Positions 35,005 to 44,079 of a stretch of DNA of 64,000 nt are shown one piece after another. The notes below the pieces were generated by a model, which saw nothing but the letters and a program-made list of their open reading frames with translations, did no database searches and was not told the DNA's origin. A program made the translations under genes and the position numbers. The DNA is taken from assembly GCF_001264245.1 (NCBI RefSeq), contig NZ_CP011339.1, forward strand, positions 3,224,001-3,288,000, given 5' to 3'. The first letter of the stretch is position 1. Each line of letters begins with the position of its first letter. The DNA comes from Microcystis panniformis FACHB-1757. GTDB lineage: Bacteria > Cyanobacteriota > Cyanobacteriia > Cyanobacteriales > Microcystaceae.

Positions 35005-35733
35005 CTAATCTCGACCGTTAAGAGCGATTAAAAGGCGCAGAATAAAGATAAATAGGTTGATATAGGTCAAATACATCGATAAAGCAGCACTAAGATACTG
35101 TTCATCTCTGTAGGTACGGGGCAAGATGTAAAAGTCCACCACTGCCGAACCAGCAAACAAGAAAACCCCGATGCCAGAAATAGCAATTTCTAACCAGGTG
35201 GGAGTAGCACCACCAAAGATAGAGAAAATTAGCTGACCAATGAGAACAATAAAGAGAGCGAGAATACCGATGCTAACGGTTTGAGTCAGGGCTAAACCAT
35301 CTTTTTCCGACAGATTAGAGCCGATATTCCGTCCCAACACAAAAGCAATGCCGCAACCGAGGGCAGCAATTGCTACTCCTCGCAAACCGACACCGGAAGT
35401 ACCTAAGGCCACATAGACGATTCCACTGAGAGTATAGCCAGAAAGAAGACTATAGAGAGTCAGCAGGGGCAGAGCAGTGCCTGTATTGCCTCTTTCCGCA
35501 GTATTACGGGCGACAAAAAATAAAATAATCTCGGCAACCAGGGCGACAAAGAAAGTCGGGAAGAAAATCTGGGGATAGGATTGGATCACACCTAAACCGC
35601 CATAGGTTCCCACCGCAGTCAAAATTAGACCGCCACCGAGATAGGGCAGGGCCTTGGGGATAACATTGGGGCCGATAAGTGCTTGGCTTTTAGCCTCGCG
35701 TAAAGCTTGGCGAAAATTACTGGTATTACTCAT
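35005..35733 (-). CDS. BAX inhibitor-1 (BI-1/YccA-like) family membrane protein
   Basis: A 242-residue protein with about seven transmembrane helices. TLYSLLSGYTLSGIV after helix 3 and the C-terminal YRDEQYLSAALSMYLTYINLFIFILRLL match the BI-1/TMBIM pattern, including acidic residues of the pH/Ca2+ gate. Members are calcium-leak channels or interact with membrane proteases. Start MSNTSNFRQALREAK chosen as usual for cyanobacteria; the open frame to 35937 includes non-family sequence. Confidence 0.9.
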   Translation of the reverse strand: MSNTSNFRQALREAKSQALIGPNVIPKALPYLGGGLILTAVGTYGGLGVIQSYPQIFFPTFFVALVAEIILFFVARNTAERGNTGTALPLLTLYSLLSGYTLSGIVYVALGTSGVGLRGVAIAALGCGIAFVLGRNIGSNLSEKDGLALTQTVSIGILALFIVLIGQLIFSIFGGATPTWLEIAISGIGVFLFAGSAVVDFYILPRTYRDEQYLSAALSMYLTYINLFIFILRLLIALNGRD

Positions 35734-35924
35734 GGTGACTAGGTTCGAGATACTTGTCTCAATCAATCTTGTTAAACAGAAACTATTCTTGATTAGTTCG
35801 TCAAGAATGGCAAATCGGAGGGAAGAAAAAAAGGTAAATTTTTCCCCCGGCATCGATTCCCTCTTGATTGTAACGAAAAGACTAGGGATCGAGCTAAGTA
35901 GGTAGGTGTTAAAAATTGTCAGAT

Positions 35925-36010
35925 ACCCCCTTATCAAGGCGGGATCGGCACCCCCCTTATCAAGGGGGGATTAAGGGGGATCGAACCGAAAATCCATTTT
36001 CACCCCCCTT
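35925..36010. repeat. Dispersed palindromic repeat (CCCCCTTATCAAGG type)
   Basis: CCCCCTTATCAAGG(C/G)GGG occurs twice here and again, inverted and in tandem, near 38640 and 40340-40470. G/C-rich palindrome separating BI-1 and chlG; no gene. Confidence 0.6.
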
Positions 36011-36099
36011 GACCGCTCAAGTTACCTTAAACAGAAGCCCAATTCAAGGCGATTATGTCCCATAAACTGGATATTTCCTGTTTTTATTAACTACAATCT

Positions 36100-37079
36100 T
36101 CAGAGTATCCCCTGACCTAAAGCCAAACCTGTCACCAACATTCCTAACACTAGAAAAGGCTGGGCGCTGGCTTGATATTTGACATCATTTTTGAGCGGAT
36201 CCCGCAAAAAATACATATCTTGGAAAGTGATCTGAGGGATAATTAATAACAGTAAAATAGCGGCATAAAGATTCTGATGAATACTAATCAGATAGCCAGC
36301 AATTCCTGCTTGAAAAACATCGATCATAATCACACAAATCCAAGCTGCGGTGGTAATTCCGAACATAACTGGCAAGGATTTTAAGCCTAATTTTTCGTCA
36401 CCCTCCACACTTTTAAAGTCGTTGACCACAGCAATGCCTAAACCCGCCAGACTATAGATGAGGGTTAGGATCATAATTGTCCAATTTAACTGACCAAAAA
36501 GGGCGTGACCTGCCCACCAAGGTAAGGCTATATAACTAGCACCGAGGGCATAATTTCCTAGCCAACCATTTTGTTTTAATTTTAAAGGCGGCGCTGAATA
36601 AATATAGGCAATAAAAGAACCAAATAGGGTTAAACAGAGCATGAGCGGGAAATCATGACCGGCCCAGCGATCAAGAAGATAAGATATTCCTAACCCAGCT
36701 GCTAATAAAACCAAAATCTGACCGACCACTTGGGGAATAGAAATTGCCCCCGAAGGAATCGGACGATAGGGTTCATTAATTGCATCAATTTCTCGATCAT
36801 AAAAATCATTTAAAGTTTGGGTATAACCAGTCATCAATGGACCAGAAAGTAACATACAGGTGGCCGCTTTTAAGACATCTTCTAAAGACCAAGTATAATT
36901 CCCCGATGAAGCCGCCCACAGACAACCCCCCAAATTAGAGGAATCCAAGTGATCGGCTTCATCAATTGTAAGCGGATTTTCCAGAGGGAAGTTTCTGCCG
37001 ATGAGGCCCCTTTCATGCCCAATAATTGGCGAGTTTTTGCGCCTCGATTATCCTTGTTTTCTATCTCGGTGTTCGACAT
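36100..37079 (-). CDS. chlG: Chlorophyll synthase (single-base frameshift)
   Basis: Membrane prenyltransferase of the UbiA family that attaches geranylgeranyl or phytyl diphosphate to chlorophyllide. Start MSNTEIENKDNRGAKTRQLL; nine hydrophobic helices; prenyl-diphosphate motif NDFYDREIDAINEPYRP and second motif NDFKSVEGDEK. The frame is broken at TGTGGGCGG near 36925: one more G restores WIPLIWGVVCGAASSGNYTW and a 326-residue protein, the family length. An essential gene is unlikely to be really broken, so a sequencing error is favoured. It starts 6 bases after the Get3-like gene. Confidence 0.93.
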
Positions 37080-37085
37080 AATCCC

Positions 37086-38162
37086 TTAAAAAGAAATAAT
37101 TAAGTAACCGTCTTGGAATTTGGCCCCTTTTACCGCTCGTCCGGTTAGAGGCGGTGGTACATCAATATTACGCCGTTGATCCCCGGCTTCGATGGTTAAT
37201 TCTGGACCCGATTGCGTCAGTTTTACCTGTTTTTTCTCGAATCCGGGTAAATAAACCTTTACCTGACCGGCTGCCGTATCGATTATTAACGGTTTGGGCG
37301 GCTGCACCGTGAGAAAATTGGGTAACTCGGCGATTAATTCCTGCCAATCTTCTCCTTGACGGTCGGGTAAAATCGCAGCCGGCAGCGGGGCAAAATCCTC
37401 CGTAGCACTCTGACAGCGATTAAAAATCACTCCCCCCACATTTAAACCGATTTGCTGCGCCCCACCCCAAAGATATTTGGCATCTGCGATCGCAATTGGA
37501 TCATCATTGGTGACTAGATAGGCTAAAACTCGCCGAGGATCGGCTAAAGCGGAACGTCCCTCGTCTAGAATGTTATTATCGACCTTCTTCCCTAAACCGT
37601 CGGGATTAAAGGAGAAATTCAGCACGGCGGCGGCGATTGGTTGCAAAAAGGGAGAAAGGGTGCGACCAATCTCAGAATCGCTGAAAACCTGCCGGAAACG
37701 CCGTGAATACCAGCTGCCCACCTCTGGAATCCCTAACATTCGCAGACTGTTTATATCTCCGCTGCCGTCGTAGATGATGACATCGTAATTTCCGCTTTTA
37801 TCCTGTTCCCGCAGGAAATTTAAGGCTAGAGCTTGGTCTATTCCGGGTAAAACGCCCAACTCTTGACCATAAACATTTTTCAAGGTGGGAGAACGCAAAT
37901 ACTGCTTTTCCAATTCCTTGACTTCTTCCCAACTTTTTTCTAGTAACTGGGTACTACTAAGCTGGACAACCGAGAGATTAGGGGCAATTTCCGTAATAGA
38001 GGAGCTAGGCGAGGCCTTGAGGAGTAATCCCCAAGCGGGACCAGAATCTTGCCCGATCAAGAGAACTTTTGACCCCAGACCAGCCATTTTCTTTGCCGAA
38101 GCGATCGCTATTGTACTGCGACCGCTGCCCCCCTTGCCCAAAAAGGTCAAAATTAAGGACAT
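37086..38162 (-). CDS. Get3/ArsA-like ATPase with C-terminal Hsp20-like domain
   Basis: A 358-residue SIMIBI P-loop ATPase. Deviant Walker A FLGKGGSGRSTIA, switch region IIYDGSGDINSLRML, and NRCQ near the base-recognition site are visible. Residues about 280-358 (LIIDTAAGQVKVYLPGFEKK ... DGYLIISF) form an alpha-crystallin-like beta sandwich seen in photosynthetic Get3 relatives. A role in membrane-protein targeting or pigment-protein assembly is inferred from its conserved place directly before chlG (6-base gap). The canonical Get3 zinc CxxC is not seen. Confidence 0.85.
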   Translation of the reverse strand: MSLILTFLGKGGSGRSTIAIASAKKMAGLGSKVLLIGQDSGPAWGLLLKASPSSSITEIAPNLSVVQLSSTQLLEKSWEEVKELEKQYLRSPTLKNVYGQELGVLPGIDQALALNFLREQDKSGNYDVIIYDGSGDINSLRMLGIPEVGSWYSRRFRQVFSDSEIGRTLSPFLQPIAAAVLNFSFNPDGLGKKVDNNILDEGRSALADPRRVLAYLVTNDDPIAIADAKYLWGGAQQIGLNVGGVIFNRCQSATEDFAPLPAAILPDRQGEDWQELIAELPNFLTVQPPKPLIIDTAAGQVKVYLPGFEKKQVKLTQSGPELTIEAGDQRRNIDVPPPLTGRAVKGAKFQDGYLIISF

Positions 38163-38184
38163 AATTAATTCCTAAGCGTTATAT

Positions 38185-38376
38185 TTAGATGAGTTTGAGT
38201 TCATCCTCAAAAAACCAAGTAGCGGTCTTATCATCGAACTGGACAACAGCACCAACACCGCTGCCATCGGTCATCTTAAAATTTTTGATGACACCCACTT
38301 TACCCAATTTACCCGCTACGTCCGAGTTAACGCGGTCTCTTAAGCGACAGACCTTGACTTTTTGCCCGATTTCCAT
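38185..38376 (-). CDS. DUF2862 family small protein
   Basis: A 63-residue beta-rich protein starting MEIGQKVKVCRLRDRV and ending TATWFFEDELKLI, with VGVIKNFKMTDGSGVGAVVQ between; an SH3-like barrel is plausible. The family is restricted to cyanobacteria and plastids, function unknown. The start at 38376 matches the family; the open frame to 38457 adds unrelated residues. It lies 22 bases before the Get3-like gene and probably heads the DUF2862-Get3-chlG operon. Confidence 0.8.
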   Translation of the reverse strand: MEIGQKVKVCRLRDRVNSDVAGKLGKVGVIKNFKMTDGSGVGAVVQFDDKTATWFFEDELKLI

Positions 38377-38762
38377 TACTTCCACAGTTTTAATAAGACG
38401 ATAATTCAATAAACCAATCCTAAGTTTAATATAAATTCGTGTCAGATAAACCCCCAATGATCTTCGGTCATTAGTCTTTCTAAGATCATCTGCACTTAGC
38501 GATCATATATACTAGGACATTGAACAAAATCAACTTCTTGCTTAGGATAGGCAATAGGCAATAGGCAATAGGCAGTTAGATAAGTAGCTGGTTATAATTG
38601 AATTAAAAATGGATTTTAGGTTCGATCCCCCCTGCCCCCCTTATCAAGGCTATCCATTAGTCGGATCTTTCTTAACAAAAAGAGAAGAAACTTAAAAAAA
38701 GGGGAAACGATTGATAGGTATAGTTTTGAAAGAAGGAATTAAGGTGGAGGTAAGCAAAAAAA

Positions 38763-40212
38763 ATGGAGAAATGGGCAGCCCAAGAATTACAGTATGCAGA
38801 CCTAGGGGACACCAGAAGAAAGAAAAGGTTAATCAGTATCGTAGAAAACTTGGCCAGCCAACCTAGTACAAGTGTGCCATAAGCTTCGGGAAATCTAGCC
38901 GCAGCGAGTGCCACCTACGACTTTTGGAATTCCCCCTATTTTCACCCATCAGATATAATTGCCGCCCAAGCCAAAAGTACAGTAGAAAGAATCAAAGAAC
39001 ATCCAATAGTTTTGGCAGTGCAAGACACAACAAGTTTAGACTTTACGACGCAAAAAGCCAAAAAAGGAATGGGTTATCTAGATTGTAAAACATCCTTTGG
39101 ACTCAAAGTTCATACCACCTTAGGAGTCTCACCGCAAGGAATACCTTTAGGACTGATTAATCAATATGTTTGGGCAAGAGAAGAAAATAATTTAGGGATT
39201 GCCAAGCAGCGAAAAAAAAGAGAAACCCAAGAAAAAGAAAGTCAAAGATGGTTAGATTCTTTGTCAGAAACACAACAACAAATACCCGAAGATATTCAAG
39301 TAGTAACAATCGGAGATTGTGAGGCAGACATATTTGATTTATTTGCCCAATCAAGAAGTCCTAACTCTCATTTAAGTACCTAAGCAAAATTAATTACACA
39401 TTTCGATAAAGCTTTTGCCTCTTGCCTATTGCCTCTTGCCTGTCTTCACTAGGAAATTTATTTTGCATGACTACTTATTAATCCGAGGAACTCATAACCG
39501 AAAAGTTAACTATCTCGAAGACAAGCAAAAGTCAGGGCATCCAGAGCCTAAATATTTACATCAATCCATCAGAGAAGTTAAAGCCTGTGGTAGCCTAGAT
39601 GTGCAAGTAAAACGCAATCCTAATCACGAGGCTAGACTAGCTAAACTAACAGTTAGATTTGCCAGTTTTGAAATACAAGTACCTAGCCATCACTCCAAGG
39701 CGACCCCTCGTCAACCGGTCAAATTACAGGTAATTTTAGCTGAAGAAGAAAATCCTCATAGCGGAGTTAATCCTATCAGTTGGCTCCTCTTAACTAGCCT
39801 AGACATTAGTAGCTTTGAATCGGCGATAACCTGTGTGCGCTGGTATAGTTATCGCTGGTTGATAGAACGCTATCATTTTGTTTTAAAAAGTGGTTGTGGA
39901 TTAGAAAAACTGCAATTAGAAACGGGTAGGAGAATTGAGATGGCCTTAGCTACCTATTCAATTGTAGCTTGGAGATTACTCTGGTTAACCTATCAAGCAC
40001 GCTTACACGGAGAGGAGAGTTGTGAAAGTTTTTTGGAAGAACATGAATGGCAATCTTTGTGTGCCACTATTCATAAAAAGGGTCCGCCACCTGAAAAGCC
40101 GCCCTCCTTTAGGGAAGCAGTCAGAATGATTGCTTCTCTTGGGGGGTTTTTAGGTAGAAAAGGTGACGGTGAACCAGGTGTTAAAACTATTTGGTTGGGA
40201 CTGCGAAGGTAA
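38763..40212 (+). pseudogene. Tn5-like IS4 transposase, nonsense mutation plus MITE
   Basis: MEKWAAQELQYADLGDTRRK at the start is the Tn5-type DNA-binding domain. TAA at 38880-38882 replaces a Gln codon (VP-stop-ASGNLAAASATYDFW). Catalytic motifs follow: VLAVQDTTSLDF, TIGDCEADIFDLF and, past the MITE, WYSYRWLIERYHFVLKSGCG with the Y-R-E signature. The MITE (39375-39475) sits between PNSH and LLIRGTHNRK; removing it and one TA restores the frame. Confidence 0.88.
39375..39475. mobile_element. 101-bp TA-flanked MITE, copy 3
   Basis: AGTACCTAAGCAAAATTAAT to the complement of AGTAGTCATGCAAAATAAAT; TA at 39373-39374 and 39476-39477. It lies inside the Tn5-like transposase gene, so this insertion postdates that element. 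Confidence 0.92.
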
Positions 40213-40340
40213 CATGATATCAGCCAGACTTGGAAACTATCTCATCAAATTGGTCCCCCTATAGAACCCCCTTGAGCCATATTGCACACTTTTCTCTTTT
40301 TGTCAAATTTTATGTTAAGAAAGATGTGACTAATGGATAG

Positions 40341-40470
40341 CTTGATAAGGGGGGTGCCGATAGGCGGGGGATCTACCCTTGATAAGGGGGGTGCCGATAG
40401 GCGGGGGGATCTACCCTTGATAAGGGGGGTGCCGATAGGCGGGGGGATCTACCCTTAATAAGGGGGGCAT
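40341..40470. repeat. Three tandem 38-bp units
   Basis: Units begin TTGATAAGGGGGGTGCCGAT and continue AGGCGGGGGATCTACCC, followed by a partial fourth (TTAATAAGGGGGGCATC). Same family as 35925-36010. No gene in 40213-40533. Confidence 0.8.
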
Positions 40471-40533
40471 CTGAAAGTTTTCAATACCTACCTATGTGCG
40501 ATTAATTGTGTCTAGCTACTCAAAAAAGGGGTT

Positions 40534-40866
40534 TTATTTGGTTTCTGGGGCAGGATTTTGCAGATTTTCTATTTGTTCCCTTTGCTTGCGTTTAAACTCC
40601 TCGGCCGCGTCGTTGATATTATTGAGGGTGTCTTCCTGAAATTCCGATCCGTCCCGGCTACGGCGAAAATTACTATTATGAATCAAGTCTAGAGGATTAA
40701 AACCACCGAGACTATCCCTGCCATCGGAACTACGTTCATTTTTTTGATAATCCGGCTGACTGGGGTTCAAGCTTTGAGCTAACACTTGCGGATTAAAATC
40801 AGTCCCGACTAATAAAATAGTAGCTAGAAATAAAGACGATTTGATCAACATTTTTTGAGTATTCAT
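40534..40866 (-). CDS. Hypothetical exported protein
   Basis: A 110-residue protein with a signal peptide (MNTQKMLIKSSLFLATILLV, cleavage near VLAQS), a disordered Ser/Asn/Asp-rich middle with SLGGFNPLDLIHNSN, and a charged helical end (AAEEFKRKQREQIENLQN). No family recognised; similar short exported proteins occur in cyanobacteria. Probably periplasmic or lipoprotein-like without lipobox Cys. Confidence 0.6.
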   Translation of the reverse strand: MNTQKMLIKSSLFLATILLVGTDFNPQVLAQSLNPSQPDYQKNERSSDGRDSLGGFNPLDLIHNSNFRRSRDGSEFQEDTLNNINDAAEEFKRKQREQIENLQNPAPETK

Positions 40867-40934
40867 AATCTAACTAACTCCTCAGAAAATTATCTTGTTT
40901 TTGGTCGTGAGAAATTTACAAGCTTTTCAGTGAA

Positions 40935-41007
40935 CAGTAAACTAATAACTGGTAACTGATAACTGATAACTGGTAACTGATAACTGATAACTGGTAACTG
41001 GTAACTG
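40935..41007. repeat. AACTGATAACTGGT tandem repeat
   Basis: About seven units of a degenerate GGTAACTGATAACTGATAAC pattern between two reverse-strand genes; related TATCAGTTATCAGTT runs occur at 51781-51815 and 53195-53235. Common low-complexity spacer in this genus. Confidence 0.75.
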
Positions 41008-41009
41008 AT

Positions 41010-41906
41010 TTAAGCAAAACGACGACGAAGTAAGGGCTGAATTGCTAAAAGGATTAGCAGATCAAAAGCTAAGAGCAAGGCTAAAACTGTCAAGAAAGTG
41101 AGGTCAAGCCAAGGGGTTTGTAAGACTATGCTATCAAAAGACCAGTGCTGATTGAAATAAATATAACGGATCGGTTCGATCGCATAGGTGAGAGGGTTGA
41201 GACTAGCGATTACTTTTAACCAATCTGCCATAAAGTTTAAGGGAGCGAGGGCGGTACTGGCAAATAAAAGCGGTAAATTGGTGACGAAAATGACGGCGAT
41301 TAATTCGATATGTCCGGGGAGAGCAAAGGTTAAACTGAGACTTAAGGCAGTCATCCCCAAAACGATTAGGAACACAATCAAAGCGATCGCACCTAATCCG
41401 GCTAAACTAGGCCATCCAGCCCCTAAAAAGGCACTAGCGGCCACGATCGAGGCGGTTTGGATGAAACTGAGGGCGATAATATAGATGGTAGAAGCGGCCA
41501 CGATCGAGTAACGAGTGGTTAAAGGTGCTACCAAGAGACGGTTAAGAAAGCCAAATTCTCGATCGAACATTACCGGCAAACCGGCATTTAAGGCCCCGGA
41601 AAAAGCGGTAAAGACAATCACTCCGGGGGCGAGAAATTTAGCATAACTGAGATCGTTGCCGAATAGACCCTGGGGGGCATTATAAAATAAAGCTCCAAAT
41701 AAAATCAGCCACATAAATGGCTGAATTACCCCCGCGATTAGGGTTGAAGGACGACGTTGTAATTGGATGAACAGACGTTTAGTCATGGCCAGAGTTTCTT
41801 GCAGAAATTCCCCTAGCACATTTCCCCCATCGTCCACCGTTGCTGCTCTAGTGGGATTGGGGGCTAAACTAGCTTTTAAGGAAGAAGGTGTGATGGTTTG
41901 GCTCAT
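41010..41906 (-). CDS. ABC-2 type transporter permease
   Basis: A 298-residue permease with six hydrophobic helices: about 60-80, 100-120, 145-175, 185-210, 215-235 and 270-290. FDREFGFLNRLLVAPLTTRYS after helix 2 and NPLTYAIEPIRYIYF before the last helix are hallmarks of the ABC-2/DrrB drug and polysaccharide exporter family. The partner ATPase (DrrA-like) is not next to it; it must be elsewhere. Substrate cannot be told. Confidence 0.88.
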   Translation of the reverse strand: MSQTITPSSLKASLAPNPTRAATVDDGGNVLGEFLQETLAMTKRLFIQLQRRPSTLIAGVIQPFMWLILFGALFYNAPQGLFGNDLSYAKFLAPGVIVFTAFSGALNAGLPVMFDREFGFLNRLLVAPLTTRYSIVAASTIYIIALSFIQTASIVAASAFLGAGWPSLAGLGAIALIVFLIVLGMTALSLSLTFALPGHIELIAVIFVTNLPLLFASTALAPLNFMADWLKVIASLNPLTYAIEPIRYIYFNQHWSFDSIVLQTPWLDLTFLTVLALLLAFDLLILLAIQPLLRRRFA

Positions 41907-42170
41907 GAAATATTTACCTCTAATGCAGTCTTAACGGGTAATTTAGATAGTCAACAGTTTATCAGTGATCAGATGGCTCTCTTGGGGTTCCGGTGAGGGG
42001 CAAATCCTCTCGAAAAAAAGGCTTACACTCTACCACTTCTCCACTATACAAGGGGCGTAAGCCCTGGGGGAGAGGAATATCAATTTTTATTAAATTGTAG
42101 CTTTTGATACAACGCGGGGGTGGGAAGTGTGTATCCTAGAAGAGTGAATGAAGAGGTGTAAGAAGCCCAG

Positions 42171-42569
42171 ATGATAAAAATACGACAACTCGGCATTGTA
42201 TCCGGAGTCGCTCTTGCGGCTTTGGTGACGGCTGGTGCAGCACAAGCCGCTTGCTTTGGTGGTAGTCCCTCAATCTGCTTGAATCTGAATCTTGAATCTT
42301 CAGCAAGCCTGCTCTCCAACAATTCGGCTTTAACAACCGCAAGATTCGGCTTCTCACGTACGATCACTTGGAAGGCGATCGATTCTACTGCTACAGTCGC
42401 TGCCCGGAAGGCGATTGTAGGTCGCCCTAAAATGCCAGGGTGACTGACAGTGCCTTCGCATCCAGTCAGTGTTCCAGAATCCACGCCCAGCTTTTTTGTT
42501 TGTATCACACTTAGCGGTTTAGTGCTAGGGAGTGCTGTTAGGCTTACTGGGGGCGGCACCGACACTTAA
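42171..42569 (+). pseudogene. Secreted PEP-CTERM-like protein, frameshifted
   Basis: Frame 1 gives MIKIRQLGIVSGVALAALVT then AGAAQAA, a signal peptide, and a short Ser/Leu/Asn-rich body ending at a stop at 42443. Another frame continues TVPSHPVSVPESTPSFFVCI and TLSGLVLGSAVRL to 42569, which resembles a VPEP-type sorting motif plus hydrophobic segment and basic end. I infer one decayed gene for a surface protein. If the tail is coincidental, this is only a 90-residue exported protein. Confidence 0.42.
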
Positions 42570-42674
42570 GCGCCATAGAAAACGCGTTTCTCAAAGAAAC
42601 CCGTTTTCTAGAATACAGGTTTCCTCTCTCTTTTTTTGGTTTTTCGATACCTTGGAGAAGTCAGACCTTACACT

Positions 42675-43559
42675 TCATACTTCATCGGGGTTAATTCCAA
42701 GCGCTCTGAGCCTTTCAGCCAGCCGGATGGCTTTTTGTTCAGCCTCTTGTTTCGCCAAGCGTTCTTGAGCAGCGATCGCCTCAGCCTCTTGTTTCGCCAG
42801 CCGTTCTTGAGCAGCGATCGCCTCTGCGTTCATCGCTCTTTCCTCAGCCGTTAGATAGCGATTTCCCGACTGGTCATACCAGTATAACCATTCCCGATAC
42901 CAGGCAATATGTTCTCCTTTTTCGTAAGTACCTAGGCAAAATTATTTACACATGACGATCATTGCCCCGTAAGGGTTTTAGCTCGATCGGGTAGGTAATT
43001 AATTTTGCATGACTACTTAACCCAGCGCCAAGCCAATTTCTGGCAACCAAACTCGATTATTCTCACTCTCTAGAAGTTGATATTTTCCTGAGATTAATTT
43101 ATATACTTCTAATCTTTGTCGGTTTTTAAATCTTCCTCTTCTGCCACTGAAAGGATTGTAGATTACATAATACAGAATCCCCAGGCTTTGGTAATTTAGA
43201 AATTTCTCCTCATACTCACTGTTATATTTCTCGGAAATTACCTCTAAAAACAAAATCGGCAAGATATACTTTTCTCCCCACAAAATATAGCTTAACCGAC
43301 CTCTTTCTCCCGTATCATGGTTGACTCCAACTGCTAAGAAACCATCGGGGACAAAAGCTGGTTCGTCTGGATTATAATAAACAGCCATATCTACCCCAAA
43401 ATACCAATCATCTCGACCAGACCAAATTAAGGCTAATAAATTTAGCAGTAGGTTGGGAAGATCATTCTGTAACTGATTGTCCACTGGAGTTTCATCGGAA
43501 GAGGGCAATTCTTCGGCGCTAGGAAGAGGTCGATTTTTGTTATAGGTGAGGTTAACCAT
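42675..43559 (-). pseudogene. Uma2 family protein split by a MITE
   Basis: From MVNLTYNKNRPLPSAEELPS the frame matches the intact paralogue at 45601-46350: VPDGFLAVGVNHD, LPILFLEVISEKYNSEYEEK (E...K active-site region), LNYQSLGILYYVIYNPF. It stops after LALG because of the 91-bp MITE at 42927-43017; beyond it YEKGEHIAWYREWLYWYD continues to INPDEV. The tail has one more EAIAAQERLAKQEA unit than the paralogue. Empty-site sequence CGTAACCC in the paralogue proves the insertion. Confidence 0.9.
42927..43017. mobile_element. 91-bp TA-flanked MITE, copy 4
   Basis: Same ends as the 101-bp copies (AGTACCTAGGCAAAATTA and complement of AGTAGTCATGCAAAATTAAT), different core; TA at 42925-42926 and 43018-43019. 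The empty site is present at about 45811 in the duplicated Uma2 gene. Confidence 0.92.
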
Positions 43560-43705
43560 AGCTCCTACAAGCGTGGTGTTTAATTACTGCCAATTCTAAC
43601 AGAAAATTACGGTTTTAGATTTCGTTGTTTTTGTGCAGTTTCTCAAAGCACTTCATCAAAACTCGGCTCAAGGCTTTCTTTAATGTCATCAACCTGATTA
43701 ATTTC

Positions 43706-43892
43706 GGCTCTTCGGGACTTGGTATGGTTCGATAGGGGGGCATAAATCGACTAAATCCTTATCTGGTAAGGGATTTAATTGATTAGTTCACTCTAGATCG
43801 CAAACAATTGACAAAAATTGCGGTAATGTCTTTCTCTATAAGGGTTTCATTCCTTATAACCCCGTCCATTGCATAAGACAAACCGAAGAACC
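43706..43892. mobile_element. 187-bp ISL3-like MITE, copy 1
   Basis: Starts GGCTCTTCGGGACTTGGTAT and ends with the complement of GGTTCTTCGGTTTGTCTTAT. TTAATTTC is directly repeated at 43698-43705 and 43893-43900 (8 bp). Same length as, and in opposite orientation to, the copy at 62283. GGCTCTTC ends and 8-bp duplications are typical of the ISL3 family. Confidence 0.92.
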
Positions 43893-44079
43893 TTAATTTC
43901 TTGGTTAGGAGAGGCACTCAGGCACTCATGCAAGAGTCAAAGGGGAGAATAAATCAGGGGTGCTGTCCGCAAAGCTGGAAAATAATGTCTCAAGGGAGAG
44001 GAGGTACGGGTTTCCTCTCTCTTTTTTTGGGGGTTTTATGGGAAGATCGGGAAAGAGCTATGGTGCAATCCCGATCATC

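Larger units (their letters stand above)
38649..40341 (+). mobile_element. IS4-family (Tn5/IS50-like) element
   Basis: Ends are inverted repeats: GCTATCCATTAGTC at 38649-38662 and GACTAATGGATAGC at 40328-40341, with ATCTTTCTTAACA further in on both sides. The flanking CTTATCAAG / CTTGATAAG bases extend the palindrome, meaning insertion into or capture of the dispersed GATAAGG repeat. The internal transposase is dead and contains a MITE. Confidence 0.8.
42646..43695. repeat. Segmental duplication, copy 1
   Basis: From GATACCTTGGAGAAGTCAGA to ATGTCATCAACCT, nearly identical to 45579-46485 except for the MITE and one extra heptad-like unit. Each copy carries a complete Uma2 gene and the same upstream region. 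Confidence 0.88.

Noticed and set aside
36100..36948. Separate short prenyltransferase gene
   Set aside because: It is the C-terminal part of chlG after a one-base deletion in GGG; the N-terminal part is encoded just upstream in the other frame.
40935..41007. Possible CRISPR array from regularly repeated AACTGATAAC units
   Set aside because: Units are contiguous with no unique spacers. The same applies to the repeats at 9922, 40341 and 51781; no cas gene is present.
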